From positions 496,001-560,000 of the forward strand of contig BLAL01000020.1 in assembly GCA_015698045.1 (NCBI GenBank): a stretch of 64,000 nucleotides of DNA, in the 5' to 3' direction. This DNA is from Rhizophagus clarus. Taxonomy: Eukaryota; Glomeromycota; Glomeromycetes; Glomerales; Glomeraceae. Both the position numbers and the translations under genes were made by a program. Below are positions 32,260 to 42,827 of the stretch, in pieces. The notes below the pieces were generated by a model that saw only the letters and a program-made list of their open reading frames with translations, had not been told where the DNA came from and made no database searches. Each line of letters starts with the position of its first letter. Positions within the stretch are counted from its first letter, which is position 1.

Positions 32260-35200
32260 AGTTGATTAAAAATCCGATTTGCGAGGTTGTTACGTGATTT
32301 TCATATTGAAAAAGTGAATCACTTTTTTACACAAATTTTTAATATTTTTACACCAAATTTTTTTTGTGAATCATAAAATTCAATACATAATGCTATTCTA
32401 CTGAAAGTTTCAATACATTTTTATATTAAAAAAATTGCATTTCACTGCGTTTTTCTGCATTTTACCACATTTTTTGATTTTTTAAAAGTGAATCACTTTT
32501 CTAGGCGAATTTTTAATATTTTTGTATCTATTTTTTTGTGAATCATAAAGTCCGATGTATAATACTATTCTGCTGAAAGTTTCAATACATACTTTATATT
32601 AAAAAAATATTTTTTTCCGCATTTTTCTATATTTTCCTGCATTTTTACTATGTTTTTAAAAGTGAATCACCCTTCTAGATGATTTTTTAATAATTTTGTA
32701 TCTAATTTTTTTTTTATAAATCATAAAATTCAATTTATAAAATTATTCTACTGAAAGTTTCAGCATATACGTTATATTAAAAAATTGATTTTTTCTGCAT
32801 TTTTCTGCATTTTACTGTTTTTGGGATTCGTTAAAAGTGAATCACTGTTCTAGACAAATTTTTAATATTTTTGTATCAGTTTTTTTTTGTGAATCATAAA
32901 GTCCGAAGTATAATGCTATTCTACTGAAAGTTTTATCACATATTTTATAATAAAAAAGATTTTTCTACATTTTTTTTTATATTAGTAAGATATATAGTAT
33001 ATTGATATATAATTATGATTCACTTTTCCACATGTATTTTTATACCAGATATTTTTATGAATCATGAAATTTAATGACATAGAATATTTTACAAAGAGTT
33101 TCAACAATCATTTATGTAAAATAATCAGCTTTTATTAATTAGATAGTCAAAATAATAATACAACCATAAACTATCATATATACTAAATAGAATATACATC
33201 ATAGAATATTCTGACATTGATTTACAGGATTTATAAAAAATTCTGGCACAAAAAATATTATAAGAAAGTGTTTCACAGTTATACATCAATATACTATATA
33301 TATCTGAAGACAAAAAAAAATGCAGAAAAAAATCTTTTTTGTTATAAAATGTATGCTAAACCTTCAGTAGAATAGTATTATATATTGAAATTTATGATTC
33401 ACAAAAAAATCTGATACAAAAATATTAAAAATTCGCCTAGAAAAATGATTCATTTTTAAAAAATCCCAAAAACAATAAAAATGAGAATAATGCAGAAAAA
33501 ATCAATTATCATTATAAAGCATTCGCTGAAACTTTCAGTAGAATAATGTTATGAATTGGATTTTATGATTCACAAAAAAAAAATCGGGTACAAAATTATT
33601 AAAATTTCGTCTAGAAAAGTGATTCACTTTTAAAAACATAGTAAAAATGCAGGAAAATGCAAAAAAAAAGCGGAAAAAAAATATTTTTCTAATATAAAGT
33701 ATGTATTGAAACTTTCAGTAAATCAGTATTATACATCGGACTTTACGGTTTGATACAAAAATATTAAAAATTCGTCAAGGAAAGTAATTCATTTTAAAAA
33801 AAACCCTAAAAACATAGTAAAAATGCATAAAAATGCGTAACAAATCAATTTTTTAATATAAAGTATGTGTTTAAACTTTTAGTATAATAATGTTATAAAT
33901 TGAATTTTATGATTCACAAAAAAAAACTGATACAAAATTAGTTTAGAAAAGTGATTCACTTTTAAAAAATCAAAAAATGTGATAAAAATGCAAAAAAATG
34001 CAGGGAAATGCAATTTTCAAATAGAAAGTATGTATTGAAACTTTCAGTGGAATAGTATTATGTATTGAATTATACGATTTACAAAAAAAATCTGGTATAA
34101 AAAATATTAAAAATTCATGTAAAAAAGTGATTAACTTTTGCAATGCGTAAATCACATGATAACCTTGCAAATCGTTAATTTTGAAAACGGCAATAAATGT
34201 TTATTCAGTACTTAAGCTAATAATACACTTATGCATTAATAGTTTTAAACACAAATGGTTATAAAATTTGACAATTTTTAAACTTCGTCTCATATAGTAT
34301 ATGATATATCCTTAAATTGAAAATCCTTTAAAAGTTAAAATTAGAAAAGCTAAATAATTATATGATTTAATGGTTTATCCACAATTTTCTTATTATTAAT
34401 GTTTTATTTTACTTGACCAATTAGAAACAACATTACACAACATTGGATCCTGGTCCAGGAATATGACTCGGCCTTCATGGAAACCCACTTTAACTATGTG
34501 TTTGGCGTAATCTTCGTGAACTATAAAGGCGACGCCACATGCTGAATTGTCCCCTTGAGTAGCGTGGTAAATAAAGTAAGTGATTTCTTTATCCGTTTTC
34601 GGGTTTGTAGCAGGGTATTTGGTAGGCTTACAAAATGCCTGGTGGTCCATTACATAACCAGTTTCTGTTAATCCTAAAATATGGAAATTATTGAGAAGCA
34701 TGTAGTTTATTATTGATGGTAATTTTCTGAAGAAAACCTTTTGGATGTTAATGGTGCGTAATCTTTGATGTATATAGATTTGGTATAAAATAGGGAATTA
34801 TCTGAGGTATTCGTATTGTTATTATTAAGAATATCTAACGTGATACGATCTATTGGGTTATTGGTAAGTTGTGTGTTATTTGGATGTATTGTATAGTTAG
34901 AGGTGTTAGAGTTTTCAGTTATATGTTGGTTATTACGAGTAGCATATTACATTGAAATTATGATTACAAAAAAAATACAATACAAAAATATTAAATATAC
35001 GCCTAGAAAAGTGATTCACTTTAAAAAAATCCCAAAAATATAGTAAAAATGCAGAAAATTACAGAAAAATCAATTTTTCAATATAAAGTAGGTGCTGAAA
35101 CTTTCAAATTATAAGTTATATTTTATGATTCACGAAAAAAATCAGGCACAAAATTATTAAAAATTCATCAAGAAAGGTAATTCACTTTTAAAAACATAGT

Positions 35201-35440
35201 AAAAATGCAGGAAAATGCAGAAAATGCGGAAAAAAATATTTTTTTTAATATAAAATATATATTGAAATTTTCAGTATAATAGTATTATATGACGAACATT
35301 ATGGTTCACAAAAAAAATCTGGTGTAAAAATATTAAAAATTCGTGTAAAAAAGTGATTCACTTTTTCAATATGAAAATCACGTAACCACCTCGCAAATCA
35401 GATTTTCTTAATAATTTTGAAAACGACGATAATACAATAG
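32260..35440. mobile_element. Foldback-like element made of about 175-bp repeats in inverted arms
   Basis: A repeat unit of about 175 bp (key phrases AAAAGTGAATCACTTTTCTAG, AATTTTTAATATTTTTGTAT, TGTGAATCATAAA, CTATTCTACTGAAAGTTTC, TTTTTCTGCATTTT) occurs four times forward, anchored at 32314, 32489, 32662 and 32837, with a degenerate fifth at about 33017. It then occurs inverted at about 33447, 33620, 33784, 33951, 34127, and again at 35011, 35178 and 35352. Both outer ends carry the same terminal block, including GATTTGCGAGGT.GTTACGTGATTTTCATATTG: left at 32272 onward, right as reverse complement up to about 35405. A diverged inner terminus lies at about 34130-34195. Long inverted repeats built of tandem subrepeats define Foldback elements in other eukaryotes. 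No transposase is encoded. The piece 34195-34960 carries a LINE fragment. Confidence 0.7.
34395..34960 (-). pseudogene. LINE ORF2 endonuclease fragment
   Basis: A minus-strand frame (34396-34701, 101 codons) reads NNFHILGLTETGYV, then SACGVAFIVHEDYAKHIVKV and FHEGRVIFLD. This corresponds to the first third of the AP endonuclease of the intact LINE (YDILAIQEMH, SGVCIIMKEEL, HKGRVLAIEL). Upstream at about 34690-34760 a second frame supplies the N-terminal INIQ motif. The catalytic GDFN and TDH parts and the whole RT are absent. It is a dead fragment of a related but not identical LINE, lying inside the Foldback-like element. Confidence 0.75.
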
Positions 35441-36104
35441 TTAGATATATTAACCAATAAATTTAAAACTTATTCAATTTTTTTAATGAATTTAACCCTT
35501 CATTAAAACATCCGAGACTTTCAGAAGTCGGAATAACGTATATTAGAAGCATAGTATTACGTGTTTGAACCAATAATGTTGTTAATATTCGTTAGAAATT
35601 ATTTGGTTTGTTTTCCTTTTTTTTTATTAGAGAAAGGTTCGGGTAATACAATTATTTAGGCTGAATACTAATTAGTGAAGCTACGTTTGACAGTCATTTA
35701 TTATATATTTACGACTGAAAAATTTCGTTTTTTTGTAATAATTTCTGATATTGTAGCGAATAACTTATAACGTTAGTTGAAATTAAAATATATTGGCTAT
35801 TTAAAAATGTGGAATTGTTTTATTTTCGCGAAAATTGTTATGAAATAACAAATTTTTTTATCACCTTCATGTCGTTTTTGCCAAGAGATCTAAGCATCAA
35901 TACCCGAGTTTTTAAGTCAGTAACTTACGAAAAATAGAAAGAAATATTGGTAAAATTCCTTGAACTGAAATGGAACGAGAAGAGTTCCGAGCTTCAATAC
36001 CAAGGCGTAACTAATACTAGTAATTAGTATAAACTGCAAATCATAAGAACCACGGAAATAAATAAAATTAAATTATAAACTTTAAAAATTAAAAAGAAAA
36101 AGTA
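35441..36104. other. AT-rich spacer downstream of F-box gene 2
   Basis: Nothing recognised besides low-complexity sequence. Confidence 0.35.
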
Positions 36105-36110
36105 TTTATT
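36105..36110 (-). terminator. polyadenylation hexamer of F-box gene 2
   Basis: AATAAA on the minus strand (TTTATT on plus), about 41 bp past the stop codon, the usual distance for a fungal polyadenylation signal. Confidence 0.5.
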
Positions 36111-36150
36111 TGAAATTCATACAAATTACATAATAAAAAAAAAAATTATT

Positions 36151-37572
36151 CTAAATTTTTGATTTTTTTTTTTCAATCCATTCAAAATCTTCAAAGTTGA
36201 CTATATCCCAGGAATAATCATATTTTTTAACTATCTTGTCACCATATCGATTTACTAAATTATAATACTTGCTCCAATCAGGTGCCATGTCGATATATCC
36301 CCAATCCGGTGGCACCTGATTTGTTTGTAAGAGCATCGGGAGTCTATTATACCAGCCTTTAAAAAAATATCTTAAAGATTTCAAACTCGGTGCTCTAATA
36401 AATTGAAATTTAAATTTAAATAAATTACTTGGTGATGATTTGGTCAAAGTTTCAAATAAAATTTCCCAATCAAAAAATTCATTGTCTCCTTGTGAATTTT
36501 CCAGGATGTAGAGCCCTTCCAAACGCTTACAATTAATTAATAGTTTGTTTAATTCGACAAAATTGCTATTTTTTAATAGTATTTTGAGGTATTTAAGATT
36601 CGGGCAATTTTTATAAATAGCCTGAAGAACTCTTTTATTATTAACTTTATTATGACGTGAATCATCAATATTTATTTCAATAAGACTTCCTCTTGTTCTT
36701 TCGATTAAAGGAATCAAAGCCGTAATTGGTAATTGTGCAGCTTTCAAAATTTGTAATGATGGTAGAGTTAAATTCTCTAAAATTTTCCATGAGCTACGAT
36801 TATAAAAATCAATCAATTCCAATTTCTTTAGATTTACGAGTGATGAGAGGAACTCCGTGACAGGTTGTTTCACTATTTCAATACTTTCCATTGTGATTGC
36901 ATGTTTAATTAATGATTTTTCAAGAATTTTACACAATGATTCATCATTGTAATAATTATATGATAAAAAAGAGACGTGGGATATTTTTTTCGCCACTTCA
37001 ATTAATTTGTAAACTCTATAATTGTTATTGGACGGGTTAATAATAAATTCCAGCTTAAGTTCCTTAATTGACTTGCACATTTCTACTAATCCAATCAAAA
37101 CAGTATCTTTAATGCTAGTATTACATTTAACGTATGTGAGATCGGAAAAGCAGTGTTTGGCTCCGGGGATAAGATGTATTTGAAGGTTAAATTCACACGG
37201 TAAATATATATGTGTATACTTTGCATGTTCACTAATGAAAAGCTTGATTATTTTATCTGACACGGACTTCTCAATTTTGTATTTAACAATCATCCTCTTT
37301 ATTTCACAAAAATTTAAATGCTTACAAAAACTGATGTAGTTAAATGTAAGTTTTTTGTTTAGTTCATCTTCTGTAAAGTGTGATGTTATTACATTTAATA
37401 AGGTCTTTTCTTGGGTATCACTTAAAATTTTCCAAGGGTCTTTCCATAATAACGGGACTGCCAGTTTACACCAAGTTCTATTTACTAAGAGGCATGAAAA
37501 TAGGAACTTGAGATTATTTTGAAAAATCTTAAAGGTAAGATAAAGGGTATCAATATTTAAATGGGACATCAT
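36151..37572 (-). CDS. F-box/LRR-like protein, 473 aa
   Basis: A single-exon gene on the minus strand. The N-terminus is a somewhat degenerate F-box: residues 1-50 keep CLLVNRTWCKLAVPLLWKDP but start with NIDTLYLTFKIFQNNLKF in place of the usual LP.ECL.EI. Skp1 binding may therefore be altered; an ATG further upstream is not evident. Leucine-rich segments follow: IKELKLEFII, LVNLKKLELIDF, LPSLQILKAAQ and NCPNLKYLKILLKN. The presumed role, by family, is substrate receptor of an SCF ubiquitin ligase in cytoplasm or nucleus. The C-terminus ends in a Lys-rich EWIEKKKSKI. There is no frame damage. The 5' flank is a TTAGGT-rich stretch and the 3' flank holds an AATAAA signal. Confidence 0.88.
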   Translation of the reverse strand: MMSHLNIDTLYLTFKIFQNNLKFLFSCLLVNRTWCKLAVPLLWKDPWKILSDTQEKTLLNVITSHFTEDELNKKLTFNYISFCKHLNFCEIKRMIVKYKIEKSVSDKIIKLFISEHAKYTHIYLPCEFNLQIHLIPGAKHCFSDLTYVKCNTSIKDTVLIGLVEMCKSIKELKLEFIINPSNNNYRVYKLIEVAKKISHVSFLSYNYYNDESLCKILEKSLIKHAITMESIEIVKQPVTEFLSSLVNLKKLELIDFYNRSSWKILENLTLPSLQILKAAQLPITALIPLIERTRGSLIEINIDDSRHNKVNNKRVLQAIYKNCPNLKYLKILLKNSNFVELNKLLINCKRLEGLYILENSQGDNEFFDWEILFETLTKSSPSNLFKFKFQFIRAPSLKSLRYFFKGWYNRLPMLLQTNQVPPDWGYIDMAPDWSKYYNLVNRYGDKIVKKYDYSWDIVNFEDFEWIEKKKSKI

Positions 37573-37619
37573 ATTATTTTTTTTTTAAAAAAAAAGATAA
37601 TATACTGATTTGAAAAAAT

Positions 37620-37880
37620 GAACAAAGAAAAGTTTTTATTTGAAAAGGGAATATTTGAGAGAGGAAGATTAGGTTAGAATAGGTTAGATAGCTGATTAGT
37701 CGAAAAAGGAAGATAAAAAGGAGGAGGGAATAATGTCGTGTGAAAAGGTGTTAAGATTAGGTTGTTTAGGCTTAGGGTCAAGTGTAGTTAGGTTAGGTTA
37801 GGTTTAAGGTGTAGGTTAGGGCTGGGATGATTAGATGGAAATGGAAGTAGTAAGAAAGAAGGTTTAAGGTCATAAGATGG
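37620..37880. repeat. TTAGGT/TTAGGG telomere-like stretch upstream of F-box gene 2
   Basis: Purine-rich DNA with many GGTTAG units: GATTAGGTTAGAATAGGTTAGATAG at about 37666, TAAGATTAGGTTGTTTAGGCTTAGGG at about 37752, and TAGTTAGGTTAGGTTAGG followed by GTAGGTTAGGG at about 37786-37822. Units are heptameric and hexameric, not perfect telomere. It occupies the 5' flank of the minus-strand F-box gene. Confidence 0.6.
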
Positions 37881-37984
37881 ATGGTGTTGCGCGAATAAAG
37901 AGATAATATATGTATTTAGTAGGCTACTTAAGGCCCAGATATTCAAATGGATGTTTATGTGGTATTTATATGTAAGATGGCTCC

Positions 37985-39540
37985 AGAAAGCTGTGTTGTG
38001 TGGCTTTTCATTATAATTAGCCAGGGTAGTAGATAATTATGCTTAGCTGCATCCACATTATGAGGTCATTTATAATTTTGACCACTTACAAACAAGCCAC
38101 ACATTACATAGCACACTTTAAAATGCCCCTATCAGTACTGGTAGAACTAAAGATTAATGGAAATCTTAATATGTTGAATGAAATTATATTACTTATATAG
38201 TGCGTGTGTTATTTTTCTTTTCTTCAAATAATTTTGACAGTCTGTATATTTATTTAACCTATTTTGCCTACATAGTACATTTGAAATAATAATTTAAAAA
38301 CCTTTTTATTAAATTTTTTTGGATGTTATTAGGCTTGGTTTTGTTATTATAAATAAAAGCAAATCATACATAGCATAGCTTTTCAAATATCCCTATCAAT
38401 ATTTGTAGTACTATTATGCAATTGTAATCAAATAATCCAAAGTATTGGTATATTTATTGGATGTTAATAGGCTGGGCTTAATTATTGTAAATAAGAACAA
38501 GCCACAACAAAATACATGGCCCAACTTTTCAGAAGTTCAAATATATTGTAGTAAAGAATCTCACTTTGCAGTAGAAAGATTTAATATATTGAATGAAGTT
38601 AAATTCAAACATTGGTTGAATGACTGAACCTTATTTATCAATGTATATTCAATACCCAAGCTGTTTTGCCTACATAGTACATTAAAATTTAAAATAAAAA
38701 TAATATGGCTTGGGAGTGGCTCAGCTACCTTGTTATCGTAAATAAAAACAAACCAGTAAAGCCACAAACATACATGACACAACATATCAAATATTAGTAG
38801 AATTCTTATGCAATTATGATAAAGAATCTCACTTTACAGTTAATAAATTTGATAAAAGGTCTCAGATCATTTTGATTGAATGACTGACCCTTATTTATCA
38901 ATATATATTCAGTTCTTAACCTGTTTTGACTATATAGTACATTTAAAATTCGAAATATGAATACTTTTTTTCATGGCTTAGTTAATTTTGTTATTGTAAA
39001 TAAAAGCAAGCCAGTGAAGCCACACGCATCATGGTAAAGTCTTTCAAAAGTCCCTATCAAGTAGCATTATTATGTAATTGTAATCAGGTAATTTAAATTC
39101 CTTTTTTTTGTTATGATTCTTTGGGTGTTACTCACCTAGCTTTAAAATTATTGTAAATAAGAATAAGCCACGAATGCATGGTACAACTTTTCAAAATCCC
39201 TATCAATATTTGTAGTACTATATCATATGCAACTATAATAAAGAACATAAATATTTGCAATACTATTATGCAAGCTTAATAAAAAGTCTCATTATACAAT
39301 TAATAAAGTTTTAATATGTTGAATGAAGTTTCGGATCATTTTGATCAAATCAACCTTATTTGTCAATATATATTTAGTTTACAGCCTGTTTGCCTATTAG
39401 CTATAGTAATTTATTTGAAAATCAAAATATGAATAATTTAAGAAGTCCTTCTGGGAGTTACTTACTAGGCTTGGATTTGTCATCATCATAAAAAAGAATA
39501 AGCCACACATACATGGCGCAGCTAGGACTCCAATTTACCG
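37985..39540 (-). repeat. repeat family A array (GTGTGGCTT...AAGCCTAG units), copy 1
   Basis: About seven diverged units, each with (plus strand) GGATGTTA.TAGGCTTGG, TTATTGTAAATAA(A/G)A.CAAGCCA, CACACATACATGG, TTTTCAAAA.TCCCTATCAATATTTGTAGTACTATTATGCAATTGTAAT. Some units add TGAATGACTGA(A/C)CCTTATTTATCAAT and GTTTTGCCTACATAGTACATT. Anchors lie near 38085, 38325, 38455, 38700, 38970, 39130 and 39450. There is no ORF. The same family lies in the opposite orientation at 48745-49575. Confidence 0.7.
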
Positions 39541-39559
39541 AACCGATATTTAGATAATA

Positions 39560-40010
39560 GACAATAATAATAAAAAAAGACGTTTATTTTATGAGCAAAA
39601 AACGCTTTTTATCATATTGATTAAAGAAAAAAGCGTTTTCGCTACATGAAAAAAACATTGCGGAACTTATTTTTTATCACATTGTTTAAAGAAAAATTTT
39701 ACGCAACGTTTTTTAACCGTTTTAATAAAATGTTGCATTAACATTTTTCTTTAATTTTATAAAAAAAAAAATTAGCATCGCAACGTTTTAGCCATTTTAA
39801 TAAAAACTTGTGTGACCATTTTTTCTTTATAAAAAAAAACGGTTGCAACGGTTTTCAATTTATTATATTACTAAATTGATTAAATAAAAACGTTCTCGCA
39901 ATTTTTTTATTAAAACAAAACTCTCCGCAAATGTTTTCAGTAATTACAATAAAAAATGGTGCGCAAATGTTTGTAATTAACAAGAGTTCATCTTGGATGT
40001 ACAAAAAAAA
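39560..40010. repeat. repeat family B: short GCAACGTTTT/AATAAAA units
   Basis: Imperfect units of about 60 bp contain (T)GCAACG(T)TTTT, then (A/C)C(G/A)(T/G)TTTTAATAAAA and TTTCTTTAA. They are seen at about 39600, 39655, 39705, 39775, 39840, 39890 and 39930. The array abuts family A through a short GGTAAAT linker (reverse strand TCGGTTCGGTAAATTGG, about 39535-39555). The same A-linker-B order, reversed, occurs at 51330-51650. Confidence 0.55.
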
Positions 40011-40329
40011 AATTTTTTTATTAAATCCTATAATCATATCATATTAAAATTATCGGACAAATAATTCATAGCTTATAAATTTTAAATTTCAAATTATAGT
40101 ATGTTGTGATTGCTTTTTGAGTTCAGCTTTTAAAACTACAATATGACAATAACTTGCGAGTTAATATATAGATACTCCTAAACTAAAACTTCCCTATAAA
40201 AAGGAATCTCTCCAGACAATTGCCTGCTGGGATATTTCCATTTTCTTGATACTATGTTGATGACGATTCTCTCTCGAACCCAGCAAGCGCTTCCATAATC
40301 ATATACAATCGGAATACATAAATTTAAGG

Positions 40330-40445
40330 ATGGTCATCGGTCCTGCCGGTCCCAGGACTTGTAGGACCGGACCGCGGTCTTTCATTTTCTTGTGGCACAA
40401 TAGGACCGGTCTCGAGGACCGACCGGTCCTCATATCGGTCTTCAT
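40330..40445. repeat. GGACCGGTCC palindromic cluster
   Basis: In about 110 bp there are repeated CGGTCC/GGACCG units: ATCGGTCCTGCCGGTCCC, AGGACCGGACCGCGGTC, AGGACCGGTCTCGAGG and ACCGACCGGTCC. They are strongly GC-rich compared with flanks and can fold back. Not coding. An origin as a degenerate short inverted-repeat element is likely. Confidence 0.55.
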
Positions 40446-40615
40446 ATAATAAACGATTTTTATATTAAATATAGCTATTAATAAATAAGCATAATAAAAT
40501 TTTGAACATTTGAGAAAATTGGTAAATTGCAATTTAAATTTAGATGGGAAATTATGCATATATGATATCATTATGAAATTTTTTTTTAAAAAAAATAAAA
40601 GGGGAAGTACTAAGT

Positions 40616-40846
40616 CGAGGTGGGACCGGATGAATCTGGTCAATTCGTCATCTGGATGATCAAAAGCGGATTCCATCCAGATTAAAAAAGTAGCTCATCG
40701 GATGTTCGCAGATGAGCCGTCGGACTATAACGGATTGATCGGATTGATCAGATTTATATGAAAAGCTTTTTTGATCCGATCAATCCGATCTAATCCGTAA
40801 TTGATGGATGGATCAACGGATAACTGGATTCGAATCCCACCTCTAC
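40616..40846. mobile_element. MITE-like element with GAGGTGGGA termini and a GATCCGATCAATCC palindrome
   Basis: The left end GAGGTGGGACCGGATGAATC and the right end, read as reverse complement AGAGGTGGGATTCGAATCCAG, form diverged terminal inverted repeats. Internally, CGGATTGATCGGATTGATCAG at about 40731 is mirrored by GATCCGATCAATCCG at about 40775, giving a central hairpin. At about 230 bp and without coding sequence it fits a MITE. The right end resembles a tRNA B-box (GATTCGAATCC), but no cloverleaf can be drawn. Confidence 0.55.
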
Positions 40847-40859
40847 GAGGGAGGACGTT

Positions 40860-41475
40860 AAATAACAATTAAGTCGGAACGGTCTTATTTAAAACAAATT
40901 TTCGAAAATTTACAATTATAATTATGAGAATTTACATTGAAGTGTATGTAAACAAACTTCTTACCGTAAATTTTCAAATTTAGGTTTTATCACAATTCTA
41001 AATATAATTTATCATAGGAAACAGGAAAAGTCAAACTTAACCTTATTGATTTAAAGAATTGTATTGAAAATACAGAAAAAAGTATAATTCCCAAGTTTAT
41101 CAATATTAATAATCATATTTTATCGTCAATAAAAAACTTGCAAAATTTGAAATTTGGAATACTTTACATTCCTCTATATCAAAATTAATATTTTCACTAT
41201 TTCTAGTAGGTCTTTCATAAGAATTATTTTTACTATAACAAGTTGTTATCTCACTAAAAATATTGTAATACCATAAGTACCAAATGACGTCCGCGTTTTG
41301 TTATCATTTATACTTGTTATTATTAATACCAACTGTTTAATAATTAAAAATAAAAATTTGTTATTATTAATAATTGTTTAAAACTATTTACAGCATAACT
41401 GATTAATTGTTCATTATTTACAATATTATGATATTGTTTATTGTTACTTTACTATTCAATTATTAAATAAAAAGT
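40860..41475. other. AT-rich spacer, nothing recognised
   Basis: Low-complexity A/T with repeated TTGTTATTATTAATA phrases at about 41310-41370. Confidence 0.35.
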
Positions 41476-41479
41476 TTTA

Positions 41480-41976
41480 TAATTAAGGAAATTTTATTAA
41501 ACCCTTATCAATCCAACTTTTAACTCATAAACTCGCTCTTATCATCTCTGGTAATAATCGATTCCAAGTTTTTGTAATCGCATTTCCAGCAATCGAAAAT
41601 TCTTGCTCTGACATAACGATTGTTGCTTGTATCATTAAATAGAATCGAGCCATCTTACTCAAACTGGAAATTCATTTAAATAGTGCGCTTGCCACCATAA
41701 AAGAGAATAGAAATTATTATCGATTGGTTGCTCAAGATAATTATTCAGCTCTGATTCTGTATTCATTTCTGGTTCTGAAGATAAAATTTTGTTTTCATTT
41801 GTTGGTACTGCATTTTGTCGAAGTAATGTGAAATATTGTTGATTTCTTTTAGTAATAGGAGTAGATAGAGTTGAATTCTTAGATGAGAGAGACTGTTCTT
41901 TATATGAGCACTTGATTTTGAATGGTCTGGAAAAGCTAATCTGCTTTAAGGATCTAAAATTGCAGAAACCATTCAT
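41480..41976 (-). pseudogene. hAT transposase fossil, C-terminal dimerisation domain
   Basis: The minus-strand frame 41976-41659 reads ESELNNYLEQPIDNNFYSLL and WWQAHYLNEFPV. After a one-base loss it continues in another frame with SKMARFYLMIQATIVMSEQE, then FSIAGNAITKTWNRLLPE. This is the conserved hAT C-terminal dimerisation region (LEWW...FP.LS..A...L.IPA.S...E..FS.AG). One frameshift at about 41670 and a TGA at about 41510 make it non-functional. The upstream catalytic region is missing or unrecognisable; a minus-strand segment at about 42290-42400 (MLQIVLMAYTMEAQQLLEYP) may belong to it. Unlike the plus-strand hAT fossil at 4270-5850, this copy keeps the C-terminus. Confidence 0.75.
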
Positions 41977-41979
41977 GAT

Positions 41980-42825
41980 TATCCAGTATTCTTTTGATCT
42001 TGCGAGAGTTCAAAGCTGCTATTGTGTGTTGTGAAAACTAAATGATTAATAAATTTTATTAATAAATTTTATTAAAATAATCAATTGCTCAAGTTTAGGG
42101 TTAGCTTTTTTAATGCGTAGTAGCTATTATTTTTCTTCTTAATTGAAATAGATATTGATAACTTCCTAAATGTTTCTAATAAACCGATGGGAATAATATA
42201 TAAAATTTTTAGCATTCTGATTGTGAATCAGTACCTTCTTGTGAACAAGTTATATCACTTGTCATTATTTCTTTTGCTTCATTAAGATAAACACGCCTTT
42301 ATTTCACCAGAATATATAGTAGGTAATACGGGATATTCTAGCAGTTGTTGAGCTTCCATTGTATATGCCATTAACACAATTTGTAACATGGTTTTAATTA
42401 TAGCATTATAAGGGTATAGTATAATATATGAAGTATATGTATACTGAATTATATTTGTTTAAAAATAGGATGTTGTCTTCTTAATTAAAATAGAAATTAA
42501 TAATTTCGCCAAATATTTTTAATAAAGTGATAAAATTAGATCTACAGTAGTTAGCAATTTCAGTCATGTGTTTAGGAATTGGAAGTAAAAGTATTTCTTT
42601 CCATAGGTAATAAATTATCAAATATAGTCTGAATTATAAAACATCAATAACGGATGAATTTGCCTTAGATTCTAGTTAACTGAAACAAACTACAGTAGCT
42701 GCAATGAAATATTTAATTAATTATGTAGCAATACTGGATTACTGGTAGATTAATAAAATAATTGTAATTATCAGATATGAGAAGTAGAGGAAAAGAGTTT
42801 GAATGAAGAAAAACTAATAGGCGGA
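41980..42825. other. AT-rich spacer, possible further hAT remnants
   Basis: No intact gene. A direct repeat AATAAATTTTATTAATAAATTTTATTAA lies at about 42047-42075 (two units of 14 bp). Otherwise only weak coding texture on the minus strand near 42290-42400. Confidence 0.3.
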
Positions 42826-42827
42826 TA

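Noticed and set aside
33125..33313. 62-codon minus-strand frame in the centre of the Foldback-like element as an element-encoded protein
   Set aside because: It has only low-complexity aromatic residues, no domain, and lies between repeat arms without conservation.
34396..34701. 101-aa minus-strand frame as an intact host gene
   Set aside because: It aligns in order with the LINE endonuclease and lacks the catalytic C-terminal half, so it is a LINE fragment.
40687..40845. tRNA gene (A-box-like TAGCTCATCGG and B-box-like GATTCGAATCC)
   Set aside because: The boxes are about 150 bp apart, no acceptor or anticodon stem can be formed, and the region is explained by a MITE-like inverted-repeat element.
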